Source of the DNA: Cymodocea nodosa
Taxonomy: Eukaryota; Streptophyta; Magnoliopsida; Alismatales; Cymodoceaceae
Length of the DNA: 64,000 bases
Assembly (NCBI GenBank): GCA_036874045.1
Contig: JAZBRI010000011.1
Span: forward strand, 1,364,001 to 1,428,000
Direction of reading: 5' to 3'
A model generated the notes under the pieces. The model was not told the DNA's origin, did not search any database, and saw nothing but the letters and a program-made list of their open reading frames with translations. The translations under genes were made by a program, and so were the position numbers. This document shows positions 44,415 through 56,306 of this stretch, piece after piece; within the stretch, counting starts at the first letter, position 1; each line of letters starts with the position of its first letter.

Positions 44415-45243
44415 GCTAACTCAACAAACCAGCTTAACCTTTCTTTCAAAAGGTTAAACGATAACTCACCGAAAATAGTTTAAGTTTCGGATAGTTATGG
44501 ATGTAAGTCACCGAAAAACTCTTTATATTATAAAACTAGTGAGACACGTGTCAAGACCTGAAAACATGACTTAAGTTACCTTTCAGATAGTTACGATTGT
44601 AAGTCTCCAAAAAACTTTAACTCACTGATTCAGTAATAAACAAATGTCTTTATAATAAGAATTTTACCACGTGCAAAAATAACAACTTAAGTTTATAACG
44701 CTAACCTAATGCGTTGCCTTAGTGTTCAATATAGCAACTCAACACGTTTAGTTATGTTAACTTAACGAGTTAAACATGTGCACCTCACGTGATACAATAC
44801 AACATTCGTAAGTTATAATTTCATCACATGTATAACACTAACTTAACGAGTTCGTCTCTTCTTTTACTCACTAACTTAACGAGTTATCACGTGACCTATT
44901 TTAACCTTTAAGCCTCTAACTTAACGAGTTCTCACGTGACCTCTATACAAAAAAAACTCTAACTTAACAAGTTGTCTAAGCATGCACTGTTCATGATACA
45001 AAAGATATAACTTTAAAACATATCATGCTTTTCAATAAAAACACACATTAACTTAACGTTTAGCTAAATGAGAAATTAATGCAATGAAACGACTAGTTAT
45101 TAACTTCAGATCCAATACAGACAAGTATTTATATCAGTAAGCTTTTTCTGTATTAATTGATGATTTTAATTTCTTTTCACAAGTAATAGTAATTGAGCAA
45201 ATATGATTATTTTCATTCAGCACACATCATCAAAACAAAAATA
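44415..45243 (-). mobile_element. Inverted partial Copia-B LTR
   Basis: Reverse complement of about 30467-31290, i.e. the first half of the Copia-B LTR, with all ACTCGTTAAGTTAG / CACGTG boxes inverted. It joins a G LTR piece on the left and a G tail on the right (at about AATAGATATTGAAGG). No target duplication visible. Confidence 0.75.
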
Positions 45244-46130
45244 CTCAATAGATATTGAAGGAGATAAAAAAGAACAAGGTATGTAATTGATTACTTATCC
45301 TGGATTTACATTTAAACTTAGTTCATGGAGTTATTCATTAACTCAACGAATTAAGTTCATTGAGTTAGGTGCTAAGTCAACGAAATAATATTCCTACCTG
45401 CTAACATTTACTGAATTTACTATAAAATCTTTTACATTGAGTACAATGCAAAATGTAGGTATGGGGGGGAGGTAATTTGATTAACAACCAAGTAATTTTG
45501 TTAATTAGTGGAATTAGAATGGTGCTGCAAAAGTTCTATGGAAATTGAAAATTTTTTATGAATTTGCTGTAACTATCTGATAATTGAGATTATCAAATTT
45601 TTAAGAACTGTAACTACTTGAATGTTATATTTTATAATCTTATATAAGATGCTACAAAATTTTACTATTCATACAAATCTATATAGTATCTTATGTTTTT
45701 GCTGAATTTTATGAGTTTAATAGTTTCACAATTTTAAAAGAAAATGCTTAACTGAAACTCAATAAATTATCTCAAATCCTAAAAGAGCTGAAATGTTGAT
45801 TTTTGGATTAAATGAAATACATATGATCAAGGATACATTTAATTTGATTGATTAAACTTGAAGAATGATTTATGTGTAGATGTTATTAAACTACAGAAAA
45901 AGTATGAGCTTATTGATATGGATTCATATTTTCATTAAATAATAGAAGCAGGACTATACGAGATTTGTGTTTTATTGCATTTGTATTGATGAAATACGTA
46001 TATATACTGTGTTGAAAAGAAAAAAGAGGAAAAAAAGAGAAAAACTTTGAGAGTTTATTGACTTATTTGATCACAAGCCTTTTGTACTTGAGCAGATAGG
46101 TATGTAAGGATTGTTGACTTGAAAAAGAAG
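45244..46130 (+). mobile_element. Tail of an outer G element, left part
   Basis: Matches copy 1-3 tails from GATATTGAAGGAGATA through hairpins (45325-45390), internal purine tract 45459-45472 and the AT-rich part, stopping at TTGACTTGAAAAAG. The tail continues at 62771 (GGACTCTTTAAATCTGG), so the complete element 46131-62770 lies inside it. The flanks (AGAAG left, GGACT right) are not an obvious 5-bp duplication. Confidence 0.8.
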
Positions 46131-46988
46131 TGTTTAGAATGAAAAAGTGCATATTATTAACGTTTAAATGATGGTTAATTGCATAATATTTAGCTTATCA
46201 TATAAGAATTAAGCCATTATGTTATAATTGCACTGTTATATGCCTTAATTGAAGAATTTTCTTAATTTGGGGAAATTAATGTTAATTTAGTACATTTATG
46301 AATTGTCGGTAAGTTGCAAGTTGTGAAATTCTTAAGTATCCGAATTTTCTGATATTTTGGACAGTTATGATTAACATACCAAACAAATTCAGATAGTTAT
46401 GTTTAATAGACTGAATATGTATCAGATAGTTAGGTTTAAATTACCGAATAGTTACGTTTTGAGAGAATATTTTATTATTTCCTGAAGTACACATGTCGAA
46501 ACCATAATGAATGACTTAAGTGAACTTTCGGTGAGTTATCTATAACTATCCGAAATTGTAGCTGGGCATCGAATAGTTAGACCTGTAACTTTCTGAAATG
46601 TTATTTTATGATTAAACTGCTACTGACACGTGTTGAGATCTAGTAGATTTACTTAAGTTATATATCAGTGAGTTATTTATAATTATCCGAAATGCACCTG
46701 AGCATCGAATAGTTAAGTTTATAAGTATCCGAAATGCACCTAAGCATCGGATAGTTAAATTTATGCATGTGTTTTATAGTTAAATCAACGAAGAAAGTCC
46801 ATTGAGTTATCTGTAACTCCATAGACTATATATTTTCTAACATGCCATGGTAGCGGTTGCAGGAACAAACAGTTGGAGGAGAAAAACCACGTTTGCACGT
46901 ATCGCGTAGGGAAAGAAATCATCGCTGTTGATACGAATGAAGGAAATTCAACAAACCATTCAAGCAGAAGTAGTTATTATTGAAGAAA

Positions 46989-46996
46989 TATAAAAG
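46989..46996 (+). promoter_or_regulatory. 5' LTR TATA box
   Basis: TATAAAAG; transcription of the element would start about 30 bases on, in the GAAGTGTGTGATCG region. Inferred from position and conservation only. Confidence 0.5.
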
Positions 46997-47071
46997 AAAA
47001 GAAGAAAAAAGAAGAAGTGTGTGATCGATGGGCGAACAGTGTGTGTAGAGGAGGATCGACATCGCAATTCT

Positions 47072-47254
47072 CTAGAGTACCACACCAACCATCATCATCA
47101 CCATCACCACACCATAATCACCAACCATTAGAGGTCTGTGAGGATACTTGCCTGATGTCGGGTCGATTCCGAGCCAAACATAGTGCTTGACAACCACTGT
47201 GAGGAGTGATCGCATCGCGGGAAGGGAAGCCATTTTCACCAAGCGCCGACTCAT
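47072..47254 (-). other. LTR antisense ORF, copy 3 5' LTR
   Basis: 60 codons, MSRRLVKMASLPAMRSLL start and WLGIDPTSGKYPHRPLMVG core, ending early. Unknown product. Confidence 0.3.
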
Positions 47255-48188
47255 ATTTCAGGAGATCGTAAAGCTTTTAGCCTTGGCTTCGGGTTGATGC
47301 CTGTATGCTGAAGAGGAGATCATCTTGCAATTCTGGACTCGCGATTCTATAGGGAGAGGAGACAGAATTGTAAGTGGTTTAATTTTCAGTGGTGTAATCG
47401 CATTGCAAGTAGTGTCGGAAGTATTTACTATCAAGTGAGATTACTTTACATTTCACCTATCGCCCATTTCCATGTTCATATTAAAACAAAAATACCAAAA
47501 ACAATTTATCTATGTTTGTATGTTGTATTTGAGTGTTGTATTGTTTGTGTTGTATCGTGATTAATGTTATCTTTATCAGTGTTGTGATTATTTTATGTTT
47601 ATTTTAGATTTATAGTTTACTGAAATTGGTTCGTTCAAAAGACTTAAAGATTTTAATGGTTACTGTTTGAATTATCTGAATGTTAGTATTGCTTAATGAT
47701 AAATCCAATGTTAACTAGCATTAAAGAGCTTAATTGATGTTATTTACAATCTGTGGAATTGCCCAATGGTTGGCCGAATTTTTCTGTAAATAGCAGTAAA
47801 AAAAAGAAAAGGTAGGCTCATAGAGTTAACTTAAGTCCATGAGGTTAGTCCGTTGAGATAGCCATAACTCAACGAACTTAGTCCGTTGAGTTAACTATAA
47901 GTCAACGAAGAGCTTATTAAATATATAAATTTGATTGTTAACAAACGAACAGTTCTCAAGTTCGTCAGCAATTCCCTATGGGATCGACCTGTACTTGCAC
48001 ACTGATACAATAGACATTGTGCACTTGCAGTTAAAGTACAAATTGGAATTAATATCTAAATTGTATTAAAGGTTGTTTGTTTATTTCTAAAAGAAAGAAT
48101 AGGCATAAAGATAAATTAATTAAGTAAAACAGAAGTAATAAATCCAAGTTTTTCTAGTGTAGTGTTGGGAAAATCTAAACAAGTTTTA

Positions 48189-48206
48189 TGGTGCCGTTGC
48201 CGGGGA
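48189..48206 (+). promoter_or_regulatory. G element primer binding site (tRNA-Asp type)
   Basis: TGGTGCCGTTGCCGGGGA, one base off the usual Athila/Tat site TGGCGCCGTTGCCGGGGA, seven bases after the LTR. It shows this LTR is the 5' one. A GAATT-rich run (48207-48235) follows. Confidence 0.92.
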
Positions 48207-48231
48207 ATTGAATTGAATTGACTTGAATTGA

Positions 48232-48996
48232 ATTAAGCAACTGTTAGAGTTGTTTCATTTTAATAGCCAGAGTTGTGTGTTTTCTTCTGTAATTGAGAAT
48301 ATAGCATATGCTTACGCTCAAAGATTTCTGAAACCTGTAATTAGCATATGTGAATTCTGCAATTTTGAAGGACACGACATTTCTGATTGTTTGAAATTGA
48401 AACGTTTACAGATTGTTAGATCCCATGAACAACAAATGAATTATCCTCAATATAATAGAGCTGAGTATGAGAATCCTATAGTTTACTCAACTAATGGTCA
48501 GTATAGAATGTGTAATATGATGAGAGACATTGAAGTTTGGGATAGCTACGACAGACTAGAGCATAGTATAGAGCAAAATTTGGACAAACTGGAATACTTT
48601 GTGTGTCAACAACAAGAAGTCAACCAATTAAACTATAAGGAGGCATATTCAGAACCTAAACAGGATATAATTTACGAAACTGAAAAAGCCATAAAGAAAA
48701 TTGATCAACAATTGAATGCAATGAAATTAGATGATCTGGAACAAAAATTAAAAGCATTAGACGAAAATGCAATGAAAATACAAGTTATGCAACAGAACAA
48801 TGAAAATTATAATGTTATAGACCTGCATAATTTGCAAAATATATAGCAAATAGAAAAGACTAATGCAAGAGAATTTAAAGAATGCACTTTAACACTAAAA
48901 ACAATTGAAGATCATAATCACATAAATGATATACAAAAACATCATGAAAGTAATGAAAATCTAGAAATTGTTTGTGTAACATTAAGATCTGGAACT
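48232..48996 (+). pseudogene. pol: Zinc-knuckle and linker, start of G Pol frame
   Basis: Open from 48232, right behind the primer site, with no ATG before the zinc knuckle. It contains CEFCNFEGHDISDC (48349-48390), an exact CX2CX4HX4C nucleocapsid knuckle, then a Gln/Glu-rich coiled-coil linker. TAG at 48844-48846 interrupts, but the frame continues to VCVTLRSGTDMPPR, the pre-protease signature of Athila/Tat Gag-Pol. No capsid domain lies upstream; it is at 56307-57645 instead. How this frame is started (non-AUG start, spliced leader or fusion by splicing) is unknown. Confidence 0.85.
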
Positions 48997-50910
48997 GATA
49001 TGCCACCAAGAACTCAAAATGAAAATGATATGAAGGTGGACAAGAGAAAAAATCAAAATGATAATGAAAATGCAATAGCTGAAAATCTAGAAATCACTGA
49101 AGAACAATTTGAATCGGCAAATGAAGCTAAAAATGATCAAACATATCAACTAAAAGAAAAAGAGTCTTTGAAATCAAAATCTTTAGCACCCTATCCTGAA
49201 AGATTACAACAAACAATACCTGAAAGACAAGAGAAAATCAGAGAAATTTTTGAAAAAGTGCAAGTTAACATTCCTTTGTTAGATCTATTGCAGAAAATGC
49301 CACCTTGTGCTAAATTTCTGAAGGATTGGTGTACTAAGAAAAGAGAGCGGAAAATTCTTAGAAATGTCTTTTTAGTTGAGCAAAGTAGTTCCCTATTTCT
49401 ACCACAAATTCCTAAGAAGTTATCTGATCCTGGAATCCCTGTTATATCATGCACCATAGGAAATACCATTTTAGAAAGAACATTAATAGACTTAGGTGTA
49501 GGTATAAATGTTATGCCAAGTGATATATTTGCATCCTTAGGATTAGAAGACTTAACTCCTACTAGTATGGTTATTCAATTAGCAGATAGAAGTATAAGAT
49601 ACCCTAGAGGAAAAATAGAGGATGTCTTAATTAAAATCAAAAATTTTATATATCCTATTGATATTGTAATTTTAGATTCCCAACAAATTAAGCATAAAAA
49701 TAGTGATACATCTTTAATTTTGGGAAGGCCATTTTTAGCAACATTAGGGGCTGTTATCAATTGTAAAACTGGAGTAATGAAGTTAGCATATGGTAATGAG
49801 GATACTCAATTAAATATTTTCAAACCAGAAAGGTTTAAAGAGTTAGAAATGTCCTTACATACCATAGACTTTTTAGAGGATGAAGGAGATATGCTAGATG
49901 ATGTAATTCAAGAAGAATTAAATAGGCAAATCAATTCTGAAATTTTAGAAGAAAGTGAAAGCATAAATATAGAAGGAGATCGGAAAGAAATTAATTTAAA
50001 AAATGATGATGTTCAGTTAGGAGCTTTAGCTTCTGATGGGCAGCATTTAGAATTAAAACCTTTACCTCCTGAATTAACCTATATATTTCTGGAAGATAAA
50101 CGAACCTGTCTAATCATTATTGCTTCAGATTTAAAAGAGGATCAAATAGCTAAATTAAAAGATGTAGTAAAAAGTTATAAAGAAGCAATAAGATGGACTA
50201 TGACTGATATAAAAGGGTTAAGTTCAACTTTATGCTGTCACCACATATATTTAGAAGAGAATGCTAAACCTGTTAGAATTCTTGAGAGGAGATTAAATCC
50301 AAACCTTAAAGAAGTAGTCAGGAAGGAAATAGTTAAATGGTTAGATAATGATATAATTTATCCGATTTTTGATAGCTCGTGGGTTAGTCCAATCCATGTA
50401 GTTCCCAAGAAATCAGGATTAACAGTTATTAGGAATGAAAGTCAAGACTTGATCCCTAGTAGAATTCAATCAGGCTAGAGAGTATGTATAGACTATAGAA
50501 AGCTGAATGCTGTGACTAGGAAAGATCATTTTTCCTTACCTTTTATAGATCAAATGCTGGAAAGATTAGGAGGGCAAGAATATTTTTGTTTCCTAGATGG
50601 GTATTCAGGGTATAATCAAATTCTAGTAGCATTAGAGGATCAAGATAAAACAACTTTCACCTGTTCTAATGGAACTTATGCTTTTAAAAGAATGTCATTC
50701 GGATTATGCAATACGCTAGCTACCTTTCAAAGGTGTGTGCAGGGCATATTTACTGGAATGACTAAAGATTTTTTAGAAATATTTATGGATGATTTTACTG
50801 TATATGACAACTCATATGAAGTGTGTTTAAGCAATTTAGACCAAATATTAAAATGCTGTGTGGAAAAAAAATCTGGTTTTAAATTGGGAAAAATGTCACT
50901 TCATGATTAA
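48997..50910 (+). pseudogene. pol: Protease and reverse transcriptase (N-part), G copy 3
   Basis: Open 49000-50478 except for the final TAG (TGG expected in SGWRVCIDYRKLN), then continuing in the same frame to 50910. Protease: VISCTIGNTILERTLIDLG with DLG at 49489-49497, the form usual in Athila/Tat where other families have DTG/DSG. RT: SSWVSPIHVVPKKSG, RKDHFSLPFIDQML, FLDGYSGYNQI, and the catalytic FMDD at 50782-50793. A run of eight A near 50862 looks like a one-base insertion that shifts the frame in the thumb region. It would copy element RNA into DNA in the cytoplasmic particle. Confidence 0.9.
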
Positions 50911-51478
50911 ACAAGGAATAGTCTAAGGGCATGTTGTTTCTAAGAAAGGGTTGGAAGTAGATAAAGCTAAAATAGAAGTAATTTCTAATCTACCAGAACC
51001 TAAATTAGTAAAAGATATTAGATCATTTCTAGGACATGCTGGTTTTTATAGAAGATTTATTAAAGACTTTAACAAGATAGCTAGACCTTTAACTAATCTA
51101 TTAAAAGATGTTCCATTTAACTTTGATAAAAATTGCAAGGAAGCATTTTTCAGACTTAAAACTAATTTAATTTCAACTCCTATAATTCAAGCACCTAATT
51201 GAAACCATCCATTTGAATTAATGTGTGATGCTTCCGATTTTGTTGTAGGAGCAGTGTTAGGACAGAAGATAGAAAAATCTCCTAGAGTGATTCATTATGC
51301 AAGCAAAACCTTAAATGATGCTCAAGTTAATTACACAACTATTGAAAAAGAATTATTAGCTGTTGTGTTTGCTTTAGAAAAGTTTAGATCATATCTAATT
51401 GGAGCTAAAGTAATAGTATACACAGATCATTCAGCTCTAAAACATCTAATAAAGAAAAAGAAATTAAACTTAGATTGA
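50867..51478 (+). pseudogene. pol: RT thumb and RNase H, G copy 3
   Basis: Second frame after the A-run shift: NLVLNWEKCHFMIKQGIV, a TAA, then FLGHAGFYRRFIKDFNKIAR (connection), TGA at 51200-51202 (TGG expected), then RNase H with the acidic residues in LMCDASD, TIEKELLAVV and YTDHSAL. The frame shifts again near 51465 before the RLIRW-type segment. All expected motifs are present in order, so decay is recent compared with the age of the fold. Confidence 0.88.
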
Positions 51479-52907
51479 TCCGATGGATATTATTATTACA
51501 AGAATTTGATCTAGAAATTAAAGATAAAAAAGGTTGTGAGAATGTAGTAGCAGATCATTTATCAAGATTACAAATAGAAAAATCAAATATTGAAATTAAG
51601 GATAATTTTCCTGATGAGCAATTAATGACCATTAACACAATACCTTAGTATGCAGACATAGTTAATTACTTAGTTACTGGTTTAACACCTAAGAATTGGA
51701 ATAGATAGGATAAGAAATTATTTTTCTCAAGAGTAAAATATTACTATTGGGAAGACCCATACTTATTTAAGAAATGTCCTGATCTGGTTTTAAGGAGGTG
51801 TGTTCTAGAAACTGAATATCCGAGCATATTGTCTTTCTGTCATGACCAAGCTTGTGGAGGGCATATTGGTTCAGGGAAAACTACTGCAAAAATTCTGCAA
51901 TGTGGGTTTTACTGGCCAACACTATTCAAAGATGCTCATAAATATTGCTTAAGTTGTTTAAGATGTCAACAAATAGGAAGAATATCAAAGAGGAATATGA
52001 TGCCTCTTAATCCTATTGTTGAGGTTGAAATCTTTGATGTGTGGGGAATAGATTTTATGGGTCCATTTCCTATGTCTAATCAATTTAATTACATATTGTT
52101 GGGGGTGGATTACGTCTCTAAATGGATAGAAGCTATTCCTACAAAAACTAATGATAACAAAGTGGTAATACAATTTATAAGAACAAATATATTTTCCAGA
52201 TTTGGAATACCTAAAGCTATTAACAGTGATGGAGGAACTGATTTCTATAATAGAAGTTTTGAAACCTTAATGAAGAAATATGGTGTAAACCACAAAATTG
52301 CAACATCATATCGTCCGCAAACAAGTGGACAAGTAGAAAGTGCAAACAAACAAATTAAATTAATCTTGGAAAAAGTAGTAAATCCTACTAGAATAGATTG
52401 GGCTAAAAGATTGATAGATGCACTTTGGGCTTATAGAATTGCTTATAAAACAAGCTTAGGTATGTCACCTTTTAGGCTAGTATATGGAAAAAGTTGTCAT
52501 TTACCTGCTGAAATAGAACATAAAGCTTATTGGGCATTAAAAACTCTGAACACTAATTTAAATCAAGCTGTTGAAAATAGGAAAATGCAACTAATTGAAT
52601 TAGAAGAATTTAGAAATGAAGCTTATTCGAAGACTGTAAGAGAAAAAGAAAAAATTAAATTTTGGCATGATAGAAAAATTATTCCTAAAAGCTTTGAAAT
52701 AGGATAAGAAGTATATCTTTATATGGCTAGACTCCATAACCATCCAGGAAAATTGAAATCTAGATGGGCAGGACCTTACATAGTTCAAAATATTTATCCT
52801 TATGGAGAGTAAATGGACAAAGACTTAAACCTATTCTGAAAACACCAAAAAGCTCCTTTGGAATTATAGAAGAAGTCAGAGTAAAGGACTACTCGAGCTT
52901 TACTTAG
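51479..52907 (+). pseudogene. pol: Integrase, G copy 3
   Basis: Linker from [20 protein letters not shown] (two TAG at about 51646 and 51706), HHCC zinc-binding part (His 51841 and 51862, Cys 51946 and 51955), then the catalytic core with Asp 52051-52053, Asp 52228-52230 and Glu 52336-52338: DD35E spacing intact. Open from about 51709 to TAA 52705-52707 (CAA in copy 2). The C-terminal part then has a 40-bp deletion after TATGGAG compared with copy 2. It joins element cDNA to target DNA. No chromodomain seen. Confidence 0.92.
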
Positions 52908-53466
52908 TAAGAATTCAGTTTTTATGTTTATAAATATATATATATATAAAAAAAACATTAAAAATATATATAAAACATAAAATTCATTACGGTTCAACCA
53001 ACTGGATCCATCAGTATGACCAAAACATAAAAAATATGTATATTAATTTTCAAAAAAAAAAATATATATTGGTATTACCGAAACATAGTATCGGTTCAAC
53101 CGAAAGAAAAATAACAAAAATAAAAAATACTTAGGTCTGACCGAAACATAGTATCAGTTAAACTGGTAAAAAAATAGAAAAACTATTCTCTATAATATTT
53201 TTATTATATTTGCTTGTACGGGGAGTCCGTTGAGTCTTTAGTTAGTCAACGAGCTTATTCCGTTGAGTTAACTGTAACTCAACAGAGTACTGTAGCTAAG
53301 ACCTCAGATAAAATAGTAATAGTTGGTTCGGGAAATGACCCGATTACCCGCCTAAACTTAGGACTTATTTAAACTAAAACCTAAGGTTTTGGGGGCATTA
53401 TCTGGCAAATCATTTAGAATCTAGAACAGTAGAAATCATAGCGATTCCGTGCTGTTGTGTAACTCC
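52908..53466 (+). other. Integrase-ORF X intercistronic region, copy 3
   Basis: No gene seen. A/T-rich start with a TATATA run at 52937, CCGAAACATAGTATCGGTT palindrome-like boxes (53020-53165), hairpin at 53261-53284 (CGTTGAGTTA-actg-TAACTCAACA), and the GATTACCCGCCTAAACTTAGG block at 53341. Confidence 0.6.
53261..53284. repeat. Intercistronic hairpin, integrase/ORF X, copy 3
   Basis: Arms of 10 bp with one mismatch and a 4-base loop; equivalent to 34191-34216. Confidence 0.8.
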
Positions 53467-55359
53467 ATGATGAGGAAGATGATGCTTGAATTCTAAGAAG
53501 AGGCAACTGAAGGACAAGAGGAGCCGACTGCTGAAAGACCTATTTCTGAGGAGTAGCCGCTTGGACCTTTAGTCCCACCATTTAAGCCGTTGGCACAAGT
53601 AGAAATGATGGGGCCTTCCACTGAAGAAGAAATAAGAGAATTTGTAGAACTAGTTCAAGTTAGGAAGAACCAAGGAGAATCAGAAGATTTGACAATGGCC
53701 AAAGCACACCTAGTGTTTGATGCACTTTACAAAAAGAGGGCTGCAGAAAAGTTGAAAGCCCAATATAAAATCAAAGTGGAACAGCATCACGCAGCTACTA
53801 CTAGAACTGTTGCCAAACCTGTTGCAAAAGGAGATGAAGCTGGTCCTTCGAGACTAGTAATTATAGGAAAAGTTAAACAGGAAGAGCCAGTACCTATGGC
53901 TCGAAGGCCTACAGAGCCTACTTTTGTAGATTTAATTTCAGAAGATAAAGAGGAAGAATAGGCACAACTAATCAGAAAAAAGAAAGGAAAAGAAAAAGTG
54001 CTTGAATATGAGGAAATTAAATCTGAAGTACCAATTTTTACAGGGCCTGTAGAGCAGATTTTTATTAACCTGCTATCCGATTCTGAGGAGGAGCAGAAGG
54101 AGCAAAGAAAAGAAAAGAATTAGGCTGAAATTAGTCTATAGCTTGTACAAGAAGAAATAGAAAGTAGGGCAAAAACTGAATTGCCCGTGACTCCATCCCA
54201 ATCTGTTACAGAATCAGAAAGAATAATAACAGAACAGATTGGTAGTCAGGAGGAGCAAGAAAGAGCAGAAAATGAAGAGGTTGAAAGAAGCCATTTGGAC
54301 AAAACTAATTTCAAAGATTCCACTAAAGAGCAAGAAACTCTTCAGCAAATTATGGAAAGAATTCAAGAAAGAGTGGAGAGTTATGCTGGCTCACCACCAA
54401 AGACAGAAGCAAAAGCAAAAATTTAGAAATTTGAAGAGAATGTCCAAATGCAGCCTATGCTAGAAGAAGATCAAGAACAAACCCCTTAGGAGAAACAAAG
54501 TCACCTTCCTAACCCGACTGAAACAACAATTTTGAATGAAGTACATTTTTGTAGTTAGGAAGCTTATACCAAATATCAAGAAATAAGGGGTTACGATATT
54601 ATTTACAGTAGACCAGTAAATTGGGATGGAATGCAAGAAATCAAAGATCTATTTGAATTCCAAGGTCTACAGCAATTCATTTCACAAGAGAGAGGGCATG
54701 TAGTATATGAAAATTTAGTGCCCTGTTTTTATGCTAATTTGAGAGAAGGAGAAGGAGGATTAATTTCAAACGTGGAGGAAGCTGATGTATAGATAACACC
54801 AGAGCTTCTCCACAATATTTGTGGTTTAAAGAATGAAGGAATAACAATTTTGGAAGATACAACTGTAGTGGAATGGACTGAACAGCAAATTAAGGATTGT
54901 TTAGCTATCAATCCTGGTGTGCCATTATTAAACAGATTGAAGCATTTAAATGGTAAAGCACACATGGTAGCTAACATTCTGATTAAGAATGTCTATCAAC
55001 GATAGGGCCATGACATAGAATTAAGTCAATTTGTCAAATGGGCCACATATGCAGTTGTAAATAAGATCCAAATAAATTGGTCTACAGTTTTCATCTCCAA
55101 GCTGAAAACAGTGAAGAAGAAATTATTTTATGAAGATTTGATTCCACTGCTGATGGTGGACTGTATCGATTTCACTAAGTGGACATCAAAAAGGATCAGA
55201 TCAAGAACCATTTTAGTGAAAGAATATAGAAATTTTGTAGCTGCAGAACTAGCTGTACCTTCTAGAGGAATTACAGGAGCAGTAGAGAGAATTAATCAAT
55301 TAGAGCTTCAATTAGAAAAACTCCAGAAGGAAGTAGATGAACTTAGGCATAGAGATTAA
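53467..55359 (+). pseudogene. ORF X, G copy 3
   Basis: Same frame from ATG 53467 to TAA 55357, 630 codons with about ten stops and no net frameshift; roughly 110 codons of the N-terminal part of copy 2 are deleted after FWEE-like residues. Longest open parts are 53590-53961 and 55111-55359. It contains the PTFVDLISEDKEEE repeat, the PLLNRLKHLNGKA and KLFYEDLIPLLMVD segments of the plant-transposon-like domain, and the C-terminal coiled coil INQLELQLEKLQKEVDELRH. Most stops in one copy are CAG, CAA or TGG in the other; TAG before GHDIEL (55003, and 36283 in copy 2) is shared by both copies. Confidence 0.7.
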
Positions 55360-56306
55360 ATTGTATTGTTCGTCTACTTATGTAAAGTTGTATGAAATTG
55401 TATGATGTACTTGTAATGTAATTGATTCATATTAATGAATATAATTTTTCAGATGCAATTTTCATACGTGTTTTGGATGTGAAATGAATGGAATTTATTG
55501 AATATTATGTCATTGTGGAACTTTATGAATGAATATGTAACAGATTTACAATTTGCTGAATGACAGGATAACTGCTTAAAAATTTCTGCATGTTATAAGG
55601 TAAAATGTAAATTCTTCATAACATAAAATGACCTGCAAGTTAAATCTTTATATAATGTTCAGATTTAAATGTATTTTAATCAAAATGATGCATTAATGAC
55701 ATAGATTTAACTTTATTACAGTTAGCAGAATGAAAAAGAAAGAAAAAAGAACAGAGAGGAACTTACGAGAGTAGAACTTAGAAGTTGCTAAGTATTAACT
55801 CAACGAAGTAAGTCCGTTGAGTTAATCGTAACTCCACGAGGTCAGTAATATAATATAAGGTCACTCCGTTGAGTTATCAATAACTCAACGAAGTTAGTCT
55901 GTGGAGTTAGCAACAGTAACCAACTATATTCTGTTGAGTTTTCTGTAACTCAACGAGGTTAGTTTGTGGATTAAGCAGAACAGTTATTCTTTTGACCACG
56001 AACGAAACTTCGTCAGTTTAGCGGTTACCAAAATTTGAAACTAGTAGTAGTACACGTACCCATTAAAACAGGAACCACGATGCATGTTGCAAGACACGTT
56101 CTTGCAACGAGATTTATTCACTTTATGGATGCGCAGTATATATATAAAACAGAATGTTATTTACGGGTACCAGCACTTTTAAAAGAAAGGAGAATGCATT
56201 AGAGGAACTAGAAGGAGAAGCAGCTGATTCAACTTCATCCGACAACCAATATTTATAGAATGGAAAGCTTTAGACTGGTATCTAATTAATCTTCTGCTAT
56301 TTATTT
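55360..56306 (+). other. ORF X-Gag intercistronic region, copy 3
   Basis: No gene seen. AT-rich, with hairpins at 55797-55990, then a conserved stretch with GACACGTTCTTGCAACGAG near 56092, a possible TATATATA at about 56139 and the Gag leader. Collinear with 36639-37581. Confidence 0.55.
55797..55990. repeat. Intercistronic hairpins, ORF X/Gag, copy 3
   Basis: Includes CGTTGAGTTA-tcaa-TAACTCAACG (55867-55890, perfect), flanked by TAACTCAACGAAG / GTCCGTTGAGTTA and by GTTGAGTTT-tctg-TAACTCAACGAGG. Same succession as 37061-37245. Confidence 0.88.

Larger units (their letters stand above)
46131..48181 (+). mobile_element. 5' LTR of complete G element
   Basis: TGTTTAGAATG to AAAATCTAAACA, followed by a 7-base spacer and the primer site. 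Regions: conserved first 170 bases; TCGGATAGTTA / CTATCCGAAA modules with CACGTG-like sites (46320-46770); a purine-rich promoter part; a conserved 3' third with GTCCGTTGAGTTA / TAAGTCAACG hairpins (47868-47910). Confidence 0.93.

Noticed and set aside
48844..48846. Programmed readthrough at the TAG between zinc knuckle and protease
   Set aside because: Many other stops occur in the same frames with a deamination pattern, so decay is the simpler explanation; kept only as a remote possibility.
49489..49497. Protease DLG instead of DTG/DSG taken as a lost active site
   Set aside because: DLG is, as far as I know, the normal form in Athila/Tat elements, so it is not evidence of damage.
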